This document shows, one piece after another, positions 18,924-27,091 of a stretch of 43,972 bases of DNA. Positions within the stretch are counted from its first letter, which is position 1; each line of letters begins with the position of its first letter. Origin of the DNA: Tannerellaceae bacterium (lineage in GTDB: Bacteria > Bacteroidota > Bacteroidia > Bacteroidales > Tannerellaceae); assembly GCA_031271045.1 (NCBI GenBank), contig JAISWO010000044.1, forward strand, positions 1 to 43,972, in the 5' to 3' direction. A program made the position numbers and the translations under genes. The notes beneath the pieces are model-generated. The model searched no databases, was not told the DNA's origin, and saw only the letters and a program-made list of their open reading frames with translations.

Positions 18924-20108
18924 TCAGTCGTTCCGCATGGTGGCGGGATATTGCAGGTCGTCGAGGCAGGCGAGTATCAGGTCGTCCTTGACGATTTCCG
19001 CATCGCAGAGGCCGATGCCGGCGAAGGGTTTGTCGTAGCCTGCTTTGGAGGAGTAAATGCCTACGATGAAGCCGGTAACGGCGTCCTGGGCGCCGGTCAG
19101 GAGACTGAGGATGGGATAGTCGTACGGTTTGCCGTCTTCGCTGGGATCGTAGAGGCGGAGGATGCCATTTTCGGCGGCGGGGAATATTTCGGTGGCGAAA
19201 ATGTCGGCTTCGGCTAAGGCGATGGACATTTGGGCGGCCGTATTCGATATGGGTCCGGTGCCGAGTACGGCTTGGGCGGTGACGGTGAAGTGTGGGACGA
19301 CATCGCCTTCGTCTTCGTCTTCTTCGTCTTCGCCGGGCAGATCGGTGTCGTCATCTTTGCCGGGGTGATACTTCGGATTGCGGCGGGAGATGATGATTTC
19401 GTACTGGTGGATGAAGGAGTTGATGAAGGTGATAATTTCTTCGAGGAGGGCCTTGACTTCCTGGTCGACGGGGCGTTGCATTTCGTTGGCGCGGGCCATG
19501 ACGTTGATGCTGTCGGTCAGGATAAAAGCGGCTTCGTCGACCAAGAGGCGGATGTCTTTCATCGATCCTATTTTCTTGAGTTCTTCGAGGTTGAAGGTGC
19601 GTTCGACATAGGCGGCGATGAAGGCTTCGTTGTCGCGATCAAGGCGTTCGATGAGGCTGCTGACATTCGCGACGGTGGCGGCTGCGGCGTAGCGCGGTTT
19701 GGCCAGGTCCTGTATCATGTTGAAGAACAGAGAGGATACTTCGGTCATCGGCGCGTAATAGGCATCGGCGTATTTGTCCATTATTTCCATCAACGTCTGC
19801 CCGGCCTCGCGCAGGTTGGCATCTTCGCTGTACGTGGTGGCTTCGACGCTTCTTTTGAGTCCCATAAAGGCCATTCGCCGTTTTTCGTGCGCTTCGTTGA
19901 TTTGTTTGGTTTCCACGTGCTTGACGTCGCGCTTGTAGATGAGATCTTCTTTTTCAAACAACTGTACCAGGCGGTCCAGCAATGGTTGCAGGGCGGCCGG
20001 CTTCAGTATTTTTGTCAGCAGGAAAGCGATGATATTCTTGAAGAAATCAAAATGTTCTGCATTGCGCATCCTTCCTGTAAGCGAGCGATAACTTATTATC
20101 AGTTTCAT
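18924..20108 (-). CDS. DUF6261 family protein
   Basis: The 394-residue protein is a Bacteroidales-type DUF6261 protein of unknown function. Residues 1-245 are predicted mostly helical, with long amphipathic stretches (LKPAALQPLLDRLVQLFEKEDLIYKRDVKHVE, DQEVKALLEEIITFINSFIH). A strongly acidic linker follows at 251-269. The C-terminal part (about 272-394: FTVTAQAVLGTGPISNTAAQM, TGFIVGIYSSKAGYDKPFAGIGLC) resembles a beta-rich lectin- or Ig-like module. There is no signal peptide. The gene sits between the ECF sigma and FecR genes, in the same direction, with its own promoter and with a 42-bp repeat array upstream. That position looks like an insertion into the sigma/anti-sigma unit. Family identity is recalled from pattern, and no function is claimed. 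Confidence 0.75.
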   Translation of the reverse strand: MKLIISYRSLTGRMRNAEHFDFFKNIIAFLLTKILKPAALQPLLDRLVQLFEKEDLIYKRDVKHVETKQINEAHEKRRMAFMGLKRSVEATTYSEDANLREAGQTLMEIMDKYADAYYAPMTEVSSLFFNMIQDLAKPRYAAAATVANVSSLIERLDRDNEAFIAAYVERTFNLEELKKIGSMKDIRLLVDEAAFILTDSINVMARANEMQRPVDQEVKALLEEIITFINSFIHQYEIIISRRNPKYHPGKDDDTDLPGEDEEDEDEGDVVPHFTVTAQAVLGTGPISNTAAQMSIALAEADIFATEIFPAAENGILRLYDPSEDGKPYDYPILSLLTGAQDAVTGFIVGIYSSKAGYDKPFAGIGLCDAEIVKDDLILACLDDLQYPATMRND

Positions 20109-20148
20109 AATGTATGGACCTTTGTTTGTTGGTTTAAAATTCTGCCGG

Positions 20149-20177
20149 TAAAGGTACGATATATTTTATTTGTACAA
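20149..20177 (-). promoter_or_regulatory. Candidate promoter of the DUF6261 gene
   Basis: On the minus strand, TTG (20175-20177), an 18-nt spacer and TACCTTTA (20149-20156), one mismatch from TAnnTTTG. The predicted leader is about 34 nt. This suggests the DUF6261 gene is transcribed independently of the sigma gene. Confidence 0.55.
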
Positions 20178-20264
20178 GAAAAAACCTGTTTTTTTTCATT
20201 CTGCAACAAAAAAAGCATCGAAAAAGCCGTTTCGTCGTCCGTCAAGTCCTCAAACTTAGCTGTC

Positions 20265-20545
20265 GTTGCTTCCGTAAAATTACGACGGCCCGGTTGATGC
20301 GTTGGCGGAGCTTTCGTAAACTTGCGAAACCCTGCCGGACGTTTTGCCGGAGCTTTCGCAAACTTACAAAACCTTGCCGGACGTTTGCTTGGAGTTTTCG
20401 TAAAATTACGAAACGTCCGATGGCAAATTGGGGAGATCTTTGTAAAATTACGAAATGCCCGCCAACATATTTATGGGATTTTCGTAGATTTACGGAGCCT
20501 CCGCCGGCACGTTGGCGAAGTTTTCGTAAAATTACACTCCGGCCG
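20265..20545. repeat. Degenerate 42-bp tandem repeat array (array 1)
   Basis: About seven units lie between the sigma gene and the DUF6261 gene. The landmark TTTCG (or one-base variants) recurs at 20270, 20312, 20354, 20396, 20438, 20480 and 20522, exactly 42 bp apart. The core is a palindrome, best preserved as TTTCGTAAAATTACGAAA at 20396-20413. The rest of each unit is GC-rich, with GCCGG and GGCG elements. A weak earlier copy may begin near 20230. Because 42 is a multiple of three the array stays open in several frames, but no frame has a convincing gene start. With 20109-20264, which holds the DUF6261 promoter and A/T-rich sequence, it makes up the 442-bp gene-free stretch. Confidence 0.8.
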
Positions 20546-20550
20546 GATCC

Positions 20551-21111
20551 TCAGCGCACATTCTCCGACAGTTTTTGTTTGAGGAAACGGAGCGAGCGAT
20601 AGAGCTGGGTTTCTACGGTTTTCTCCGAAATAGAAAGCTCCCGGGCTATCTCTTTATTAGAGAGATGCCCGACGCGGCTCATCCGGTATATCTTGCGGCG
20701 TTCCGGGGGAAGCTGTTCTACTAACTGGTCGATGTATTCGTTCAACGAATTGGTCTCGATGTTTTGTTCGGTAGAATCATCCGTTTCTTTTTGCCGTTCG
20801 CGGATGTTGTTCAGCAGATGTTCCATCATCAGGCGCTTCTCGGTCTCTTTAGAGATCATATTCCGGGCGATGGTAAACAAGTAAGCCTCGAAATTGTCGT
20901 CCGGCTGAATATCTTCGCGCCTTTCCCAAATTTTAAGGAAAACGTTCTGCGTCAGATCTTCAGCCGGCAAGGTGTCGTGGAGGAGTGATTTGAAAAAATT
21001 GTACACCCACGCACTGTAATCCCTGTAAACCACTTCAAACGCCGCCTTATCCCCTTCTCTGAGCAGAAAAAGCGCCTGTCGGTCCGTCTTATGTATCCAA
21101 TGCTTGGCCAT
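20551..21111 (-). CDS. ECF RNA polymerase sigma factor (FecI-like)
   Basis: The 186-residue protein is an extracytoplasmic-function sigma-70 factor. Region 2 is visible as AAFEVVYRDYSAWVYNFFKSLL and AEDLTQNVFLKIWERRED, then NFEAYLFTIARNMI. Region 4 is QLPPERRKIYRMSRVGHLSNKEIARELSISEKTVETQLYRSLRFLKQKL with its helix-turn-helix. It should direct polymerase to the SusC/SusD operon when released by the FecR anti-sigma. The stop codon abuts the 42-bp array, and the FecR gene is about 1.8 kb further on. It diverges from the TonB-dependent receptor at 21211, with about 100 bp between starts. Confidence 0.94.
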   Translation of the reverse strand: MAKHWIHKTDRQALFLLREGDKAAFEVVYRDYSAWVYNFFKSLLHDTLPAEDLTQNVFLKIWERREDIQPDDNFEAYLFTIARNMISKETEKRLMMEHLLNNIRERQKETDDSTEQNIETNSLNEYIDQLVEQLPPERRKIYRMSRVGHLSNKEIARELSISEKTVETQLYRSLRFLKQKLSENVR

Positions 21112-21136
21112 CGCGCCACAAAAATACGAATCATTA

Positions 21137-21165
21137 TTGTTTAAATAATATTTTGTTTAACTTTG
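21137..21165 (+). promoter_or_regulatory. Promoter of the TonB-dependent receptor gene
   Basis: TTG (21137-21139), an 18-nt spacer, then TAACTTTG (21158-21165), an exact TAnnTTTG match. The leader to the ATG at 21211 would be about 40 nt, which also argues against the longer frame starting at 21163. Confidence 0.65.
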
Positions 21166-21210
21166 CGCCTCTATATTTTTATTATTGCCGCCCTTTTAAT
21201 CCATATTGAA

Positions 21211-23685
21211 ATGAAAAACTGTCTTTCCCTCATACTACTCTTTCTTTCCTTCTCCACTCCCCTCTACGCAGATGCCGCCCCCCGTATCAAAGGCAAGCTT
21301 GTGGAAGCAGGCAGTCGCCAACCGATTGATTTCGCCGACATCTATCTCTTAGCCGGCGAGAGCGCCGTTCCTGCCTACCGCTCTTTCCCCGAAAGCAACG
21401 GGCAGTTCGTCATCCTGGACGTGCGCGACGGAACCTATACCCTGCTTGTCCGCTTACTTGGCTTCGACGTCTATACCCTCCCCGGCCTTGTGCTCAACGC
21501 ATCGACCCCTCAGCTCGACCTGGGGACGATCGAAATGAAACCCCTCGAAGTCGGACTGGCCGAAGTCGAGGTCGTCGCCCATAAAAAACAGATCATCTAT
21601 AAATTGGACAAGAAAATAATCGACGCCTCCGGCAATCTGCTGGCCGGCGGAGGCTCGGCCGTAGATATACTGGAGCATACCCCATCCATTCGCGTCGATG
21701 CCGAGGGCGAAGTCTCCTTCCGCGGAAGCAGCGGCTTTGCCGTCTATGTCGACGGCAAGCCCTCCGTCTTCAGCGGTTCCCAAGCCTTGCAACAAATCCC
21801 CGCCGGACAGATCGAAAACATCGAAATCATCACCACACCCTCGGCCCGCCACGATACGGGGGGCGACGTGGGTATTATCCACATCATCACCCGCAAGGAC
21901 GCGAAGCCGGGCCTCAGCGGCATGGTCAACCTCTCAGGCAGTACGCTCCTCTCGCGCGCCGCCGACTTCCTGCTCAGCCATCAGGCGAACCGCTCGCGCT
22001 GGCATTTCGGAGGCAACTGGACGGAACGGATGCTGAAAAGTCAGTTCGAACAGGATAAAACAACGCTGGTCAATGGCTGGGAAACACATTCTCATTCCAC
22101 CGGTCCGCGCTCCAGCAACAACTTCAACTACTCCCTCAAAGCCGGATGGCAATACGACCTCCTGACAACCACATCCCTCACCGCCGACCTGGAAGGCGGC
22201 TACGGCGGACGCATCCGCCAGGGCGACCTCCGTTACTCGGAAGAACATCCCGGCCTCGAACGCGCCGACTACTTCAGCCGCGACTATTACCATATCGACG
22301 AAACCTACCTCCAAGGTTCCCTCGGCGCCAACCACCGTTTCAACGACAACGGACACCAGCTAAGCACCCTCTTCTACCTCAAATACGGCGGTGATGCCCT
22401 GGAATACTTCCAAAGCGACCTTTTCGACGCCCTCGTCACCCCTTCACTCCTGAAAAAAGCCGGCAATGCCTACGCCGACGAGCATCGCCAGATGGGCCAC
22501 CGCGCCTACGAAGACGAATACCGCTGGACCGTTCGTGCAAACATCGACTACGCCTATCCCTACAACGCCTCCGGACGCCTGGAAGCCGGTTATCAATACT
22601 ATTCCTACTTGGAAGACGGCGATTACAGCATGGAATTTTGGCTCCCCGACGAGAAAAGGTTCGAGTTCCGCACCGACGACGCCATCTACAACAATTTCTT
22701 CTACTTCCAGAACGGCATCCACTCCCTCTACGCCCTGCTGGCCGATGCGTACCGGTCTTTCACCTACCAGATCGGACTTCGGGGAGAGCATACCCACCGC
22801 GTCCTGCGCACCGATGTCGCCGGAGCGAACCGTACTTACAATAATTTCCACCTCTTCCCCTCGGTGCACATCGGAGTCAATCTTCCCCACGAGCAGCAGC
22901 TCCTGGCATCCTACTCCCGTCGCATCACCCGTCCGGACCTTTTCTATATGGAGCCCTACATCACCTACCGCGACTTCTACTCTGCCGAGATAGGCAACCC
23001 CGACATCGGCAACGAATTCATCAACTCCTTCGAGTTGAACTACAAAAAAAATATCGGCGCTTCCACCCTTTCCGTCACCGCCTTCCACCGAAGCCGCGCC
23101 GGCAAGATCGAACGCCTGCGCATCCCTTACGAATCCGCCATACGCCCCGGCGTCACGCTCGACTCGATGGCCAACGTTGGCAACGACTACTCCTCCGGTC
23201 TCGAATTGAACGGACAAATACAAGCCTCTCGCCGCTGGAATCTGGGGATCAACGGCAGCCTTTACCATTACCGCGTCGTAAATAAATTATTGCGTGATGC
23301 CCGCAACGCCTCCAGCGCCAACTACGACATCACCCTCCACAATGCCTTGGATGCCGGCCGGTACACTCGTATACAAATAGATGGAAATTTCGTAGGCCCT
23401 TCCGTCACCACCCAGGGGAGAACCAAAGCCTACTGGTACGTCAACCTGGCGATCCGGCAACAGTTCCTCAATCGCAGACTGAGCGCCTCCCTTTCGATGC
23501 GCGACGTATTCAACTCCGCGCGCTACGTCAGCCATATCTCCACCGCCGACCTGCAATCCCTCACCAAGATCCGCCCGTCCTACCCACTAATCACACTTAC
23601 ATTAAACTACACCTTCAACAACTTCAAAGCCAAATCCACTCCTCCCCGCGAAGACCGCGATTTATTTGAAGGCTCCAAACACTAA
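21211..23685 (+). CDS. Outer-membrane beta-barrel TonB-dependent receptor
   Basis: The 824-residue protein has a signal peptide (MKNCLSLILLFLSFSTPLYA) and a carboxypeptidase-regulatory-like domain (about 25-105, IKGKLVEAGSRQPIDFADIYLL). A plug-like segment follows (ILEHTPSIRVDAEGEVSFRGSSGFAVYVDGKPS, IENIEIITTPSARHDTGGDVGIIHIITRK), then a barrel of the OMP_b-brl_3 type that ends in YPLITLTLNYTFNN. This family imports unknown ligands and is not a SusC. The start at 21211 is preferred over 21163 because it gives the signal peptide directly and follows the promoter. It is transcribed divergently from the ECF sigma gene and appears to be a single-gene unit ending just before an intron remnant. The ligand is unknown. 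Confidence 0.9.
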   Translation: MKNCLSLILLFLSFSTPLYADAAPRIKGKLVEAGSRQPIDFADIYLLAGESAVPAYRSFPESNGQFVILDVRDGTYTLLVRLLGFDVYTLPGLVLNASTPQLDLGTIEMKPLEVGLAEVEVVAHKKQIIYKLDKKIIDASGNLLAGGGSAVDILEHTPSIRVDAEGEVSFRGSSGFAVYVDGKPSVFSGSQALQQIPAGQIENIEIITTPSARHDTGGDVGIIHIITRKDAKPGLSGMVNLSGSTLLSRAADFLLSHQANRSRWHFGGNWTERMLKSQFEQDKTTLVNGWETHSHSTGPRSSNNFNYSLKAGWQYDLLTTTSLTADLEGGYGGRIRQGDLRYSEEHPGLERADYFSRDYYHIDETYLQGSLGANHRFNDNGHQLSTLFYLKYGGDALEYFQSDLFDALVTPSLLKKAGNAYADEHRQMGHRAYEDEYRWTVRANIDYAYPYNASGRLEAGYQYYSYLEDGDYSMEFWLPDEKRFEFRTDDAIYNNFFYFQNGIHSLYALLADAYRSFTYQIGLRGEHTHRVLRTDVAGANRTYNNFHLFPSVHIGVNLPHEQQLLASYSRRITRPDLFYMEPYITYRDFYSAEIGNPDIGNEFINSFELNYKKNIGASTLSVTAFHRSRAGKIERLRIPYESAIRPGVTLDSMANVGNDYSSGLELNGQIQASRRWNLGINGSLYHYRVVNKLLRDARNASSANYDITLHNALDAGRYTRIQIDGNFVGPSVTTQGRTKAYWYVNLAIRQQFLNRRLSASLSMRDVFNSARYVSHISTADLQSLTKIRPSYPLITLTLNYTFNNFKAKSTPPREDRDLFEGSKH

Positions 23686-23714
23686 CCTCCCCCCGCCCCC
23701 CTACTTGCCCTCCG

Positions 23715-23797
23715 TGAAAGTGTATAAGACAAGTAAAGTGAGAGCTTCACGCACGGTTCTGTGAGAGGCTTGGGCTGAAATGCCCGACCTACTCGAC
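23715..23797 (+). mobile_element. Group II intron 3'-end remnant (domains V-VI)
   Basis: The segment CACGCACGGTTCTGTGAGAG is the 3' half of a bacterial group II intron domain V. It is followed by a domain VI hairpin GGGC-tgaaat-GCCC (23772-23785) with an A-rich bulge and the typical intron end CCTACTCGAC (to 23797). The upstream half of domain V is not canonical, and there is no reverse transcriptase/maturase gene, so only the 3' tip remains. Recognition rests on remembered consensus ends. It marks the left border of the AT-rich ABC pair. Confidence 0.65.
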
Positions 23798-23887
23798 ATC
23801 GCCGGGCTGCCCTCAAGCTGCATATTAAATTGAAAAAAAGGGAACCACATCTCTTATAAAGTGCTTCCCTTCTATTACATTTGCCGA

Positions 23888-24838
23888 ATGTTTGCAAAAA
23901 CTCTAAAACTTCATGCCATCATTTTGTGCCGAATTCTTTGGGACATGGGATTGTTGCGATTGCTCTTTGTTTTCGCTTTGACGGCATTTTTGGCCATTTA
24001 TCTTTTCATTGCTGCCCAGCCGTTTTATTTTCCCGCTTTGCTCGCTGCAATTTTATATTGCATCCATAGCTGCCGCAATGACAAGCCGTTGCTCGCTTTG
24101 CTTTTTGAGAAACGGGTCATATCGTTTTACTGGTTAGAGTATGCTGTCATTGCCGCGCCTTTCCTGGTTTTGTCTGCCGTCGAAGGTTATGTTGTTGATT
24201 TTGCGTGTTACATACCTCTTGTATTGCTTATCCCCATCCCCATACTGCAAACAGTCCGGTTTAAAAGCTTTTATCTTGGGAATCGTTTTTTTTGCAAGGG
24301 CAGCTATGAATATCAAACGCAATTTCGGCGGACCTATCCCTTTGTGTTTGCCTCCTATTCTTTGGCTTTCATTGGATTAGCGGTAGACAATGATGCTTTG
24401 TTCTGTTTTGCATATATACTATCCGGTTTGCCTTTTGCCATTCGGATGCTAAAATGCGAATCACAAATTTATGTGACTAATTATATGAGTATAAGATATT
24501 TATTTCTCCATAAATTCAAAAGTATCTTATATAATAATATAAATCTGTATATTCCCCTTGGGCTTGCTGCAATGCTGATCAACTGCGGACTGTGGAGTAA
24601 TATGCTGTTGATGTTTGCAGTGATCACCATGCTGATATATGCCTCTTGCCTGCTGCGCTATGTATTTCCATCAACTTTTATTGCAGAAATCCTGTTTTTC
24701 GTGCTGCTGCTGCCAATCTTTGCAACACCGCTGTTGCATCCGCTATGTTTATTTTTACCTGCATTGACCTTATTACTGATTGCCTTAGGGACATACAATA
24801 AATTAAAACATTTATTTTATTATGCTGAATATAAATAA
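23888..24838 (+). CDS. Putative ABC transporter permease, unrecognised family
   Basis: The 316-residue protein is almost wholly hydrophobic, with about eight to ten predicted membrane segments (for example LLRLLFVFALTAFLAIYLFI, IPLVLLIPIPIL, LLMFAVITMLIYASCLL, ALTLLLIALGTY). I do not recognise the family. Its role as a permease is inferred from the ATPase gene that overlaps its 3' end by 17 bp. The start at 23888 is chosen over 23861 because it begins with a short basic stretch before the first segment. A TAnnTTTG-like string ends 4 nt before this ATG, so either the start is later or the match is chance. The gene is visibly more AT-rich than its neighbours, consistent with acquisition. Confidence 0.7.
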   Translation: MFAKTLKLHAIILCRILWDMGLLRLLFVFALTAFLAIYLFIAAQPFYFPALLAAILYCIHSCRNDKPLLALLFEKRVISFYWLEYAVIAAPFLVLSAVEGYVVDFACYIPLVLLIPIPILQTVRFKSFYLGNRFFCKGSYEYQTQFRRTYPFVFASYSLAFIGLAVDNDALFCFAYILSGLPFAIRMLKCESQIYVTNYMSIRYLFLHKFKSILYNNINLYIPLGLAAMLINCGLWSNMLLMFAVITMLIYASCLLRYVFPSTFIAEILFFVLLLPIFATPLLHPLCLFLPALTLLLIALGTYNKLKHLFYYAEYK

Positions 24839-25496
24839 TCTATATAAATCATACGGCAAAAATGTCGCCTTGTCCGGCATTTCATTTTCCGTTCAGGAAG
24901 GAATGATTTGCGGGATTGCAGGTAAAAATGGTTCGGGCAAAACAACGTTGTTTGAATGTGTCCGCAACCTGCAACCATACGAAGGCCACATTGCCATAGG
25001 AGCAGCCGACAGAATCGGATATTTGCCAGAAGCACTGTATTTTTATCCGGCAATGAAAGGACGTGAATACATTGAATTTTGCCTGTCGGCTCGCAAAGAT
25101 GAAATAGACAGGACAAAAATCAATCGCTACAATCAACTGTTTGAACTGCCCCTTAATGACTATGCCGTAAACTATTCTACGGGCATGAAAAAGAAGTTGG
25201 CGTTGATGGCTTTACTCTTACAGGAGAATACGATATACATCCTTGATGAGCCCTTCAACGGTTTAGACCTGTCTTCTTGCCTTATTTTGAGGCAGATACT
25301 ATTCAAATTAAAATTACGGAATCGTATAGTTCTTCTTTCCTCGCATATTTTATCTTCATTGACAGATATATGTGATATAATCCTTTATCTGAACAATCAT
25401 ATCATTGAAAAGACCTATCCCAGGAAAGAATTTGCAGCACTAGAAAGAGATATGACTGATTCGATAACGACTCAAGTCGATAACGTATTCATTTAG
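24822..25496 (+). CDS. ABC transporter ATP-binding protein
   Basis: The 224-residue protein is a stand-alone ABC ATPase. Walker A is GKNGSGKTT (about 34-42), the signature is YSTGMKKKLAL (an LSGGQ variant), Walker B is IYILDEPFNGLD, and the switch histidine is in LLSSHIL. It is of the short, single-domain type that pairs with ABC-2-like permeases for export of peptides, lipids or drugs. Its ATG lies inside the end of the permease gene, so the two are co-translated. No precursor peptide, peptidase or accessory gene is visible nearby, so the cargo is unknown. Base composition is AT-rich like the permease. Confidence 0.92.
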   Translation: MLNINNLYKSYGKNVALSGISFSVQEGMICGIAGKNGSGKTTLFECVRNLQPYEGHIAIGAADRIGYLPEALYFYPAMKGREYIEFCLSARKDEIDRTKINRYNQLFELPLNDYAVNYSTGMKKKLALMALLLQENTIYILDEPFNGLDLSSCLILRQILFKLKLRNRIVLLSSHILSSLTDICDIILYLNNHIIEKTYPRKEFAALERDMTDSITTQVDNVFI

Positions 25497-25696
25497 CTTT
25501 TTCTCCCGGCAAAGAAAAATCAGGAAGAGTTTATACTATAATTTTGAATCTCAATACTTTTTCTGTTGATGCCAACATAAGGAAGAAAAACTTCCTCTTT
25601 CCAGGACTCCGGAAATGAACGCCGCAGACATATCCATGCTGACTCTAATAACTGATATTTGTTTACATTAGATTGTTAAGCCTACTATTTGTTTAC

Positions 25697-27091
25697 TTAC
25701 TTCCCGATGCAGAAGCGGGAGAATATGTTGGAGAGGATTTCGTCGTTGGTGATGTGGCCGGTTATTTCGCCGAGATAGTGGAGGCATTCGCGGATGTCCT
25801 GGCTGAGGAAGTCGGCGGAGATGTCTTGCGTCAGGCCGTCGAGGATGCGTACGAGGGCGGCGTGGGCGTGCGTGAGGGCTTCGTAGTGGCGGATGTTGGC
25901 GACAATGACGTCGGCGGAATGGATGACGGGGATAGCGGCGGCTTCGATGAGGCGGCTTTTGAGGAGTTCGATGTCGGCGGCTTGCCGAGTGGAGATGTAG
26001 AGGCGGTCGAAGGTTATCTCCGGCAGTAAGCGGCGCTTGAGTTCGAGGTCGGCGGCGGACAGCAGGTCGGCTTTGTTGAACAACAGGATGGTCTTCTTTC
26101 CTTCCAGATAGGGGACGATGAGTGTCGAGAGAGCTTCTGCGGAGGTTGACGAGCCTGTAAGGTCGATCATCCAGAGGACGATGGAGGCTTTTTGCAGTTG
26201 GCGGAAGGTACGTTCGATGCCGAGGCTTTCGATGGTGTCGGTCGTTTGGCGGAGGCCGGCGGTGTCGATAAAGCGGAAGGTGATACCGTCGAGGCTGACG
26301 GTGTCTTCTATCACGTCGCGCGTGGTGCCGTGGACGTCGGAGACGATGGCTCGTTCTTCGCCTACCAGGAGGTTGAGGAGGGTGGATTTGCCGGCATTGG
26401 TTTCGCCGATGATGGCTACGGGGATACCGTTCTTGATGGCGTTGCCGACGCTGAAGGAGTCGGCCAGGGTGCGGACTAAGCGTTCAATCTCTGCGGCCAG
26501 TTGATGGAGATGGCTGCGGTCGGCAAACTCTACGTCCTCTTCTCCGAAATCAAGTTCGAGTTCGACGAGTGCGACGAAGTCGAGCAACTGTTCGCGCAAT
26601 TTGTTCAGCTCTTGGCTGAAGCCGCCGCGCATTTGGTTCATGGCCAATCGGTGCATACCGGCGGAGGAGGAGGCGATCAGGTCGGCTACGGCCTCGGCCT
26701 GACTCAGGTCCATCTTGCCGTTCAGGAAAGCTCGTTGGGTAAACTCGCCGGGGCGGGCGGTTCGGCAGCCCTGTTCGATCAGCAGTTTCAGGATCTGTTG
26801 CTGTATGTAGGGGGATCCGTGGCAGGTGATTTCGACTGTATCTTCGCCGGTATAGGAATGTGGTGCGCGGAAGAGGGAGAAGAGCGCCTGGTCGATGCAG
26901 TCTTCACCTCGGCGGATGTCGCCTAAGCGGAGGGTGTGGGAGGGTTGGGCGAGCAGGTCGCGTCCTGGGCTTTTGGGCGAGAATATGGCGTTAGCGATGG
27001 CGATCGCTTCGGGGCCGGAGATGCGTATGAGGGCGACTCCCCCGCTACCGGGGGCGGTAGAGAGGGCGCAGATCGTATCGTTCGTCATCAT
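25697..27091 (-). CDS. mnmE: tRNA uridine-5-carboxymethylaminomethyl modification GTPase
   Basis: The 464-residue protein is MnmE (TrmE), which with MnmG modifies U34 of several tRNAs. The N-terminal folate-binding domain starts DTICALSTAPGSGGVALIRISGP. The central helical domain holds a G domain with G1 GETNAGKS at 229-236, G2 GTTRD, G3 DTAGLR and G4 FNKADL. It ends in the obligatory CIGK, with the catalytic cysteine. The frame extends to 27160, but the conserved N-terminus starts at the ATG at 27091 or the adjacent ATG at 27088. This overlaps the DUF362 stop codon, so the genes are coupled. Confidence 0.97.
   Translation of the reverse strand: MMTNDTICALSTAPGSGGVALIRISGPEAIAIANAIFSPKSPGRDLLAQPSHTLRLGDIRRGEDCIDQALFSLFRAPHSYTGEDTVEITCHGSPYIQQQILKLLIEQGCRTARPGEFTQRAFLNGKMDLSQAEAVADLIASSSAGMHRLAMNQMRGGFSQELNKLREQLLDFVALVELELDFGEEDVEFADRSHLHQLAAEIERLVRTLADSFSVGNAIKNGIPVAIIGETNAGKSTLLNLLVGEERAIVSDVHGTTRDVIEDTVSLDGITFRFIDTAGLRQTTDTIESLGIERTFRQLQKASIVLWMIDLTGSSTSAEALSTLIVPYLEGKKTILLFNKADLLSAADLELKRRLLPEITFDRLYISTRQAADIELLKSRLIEAAAIPVIHSADVIVANIRHYEALTHAHAALVRILDGLTQDISADFLSQDIRECLHYLGEITGHITNDEILSNIFSRFCIGK

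Noticed and set aside
25497-25696. TATTTGTTTAC direct repeats as integration att sites
   Set aside because: The repeats are 20 bp apart on the same side of the block, not at its two ends; they are noted only as context.
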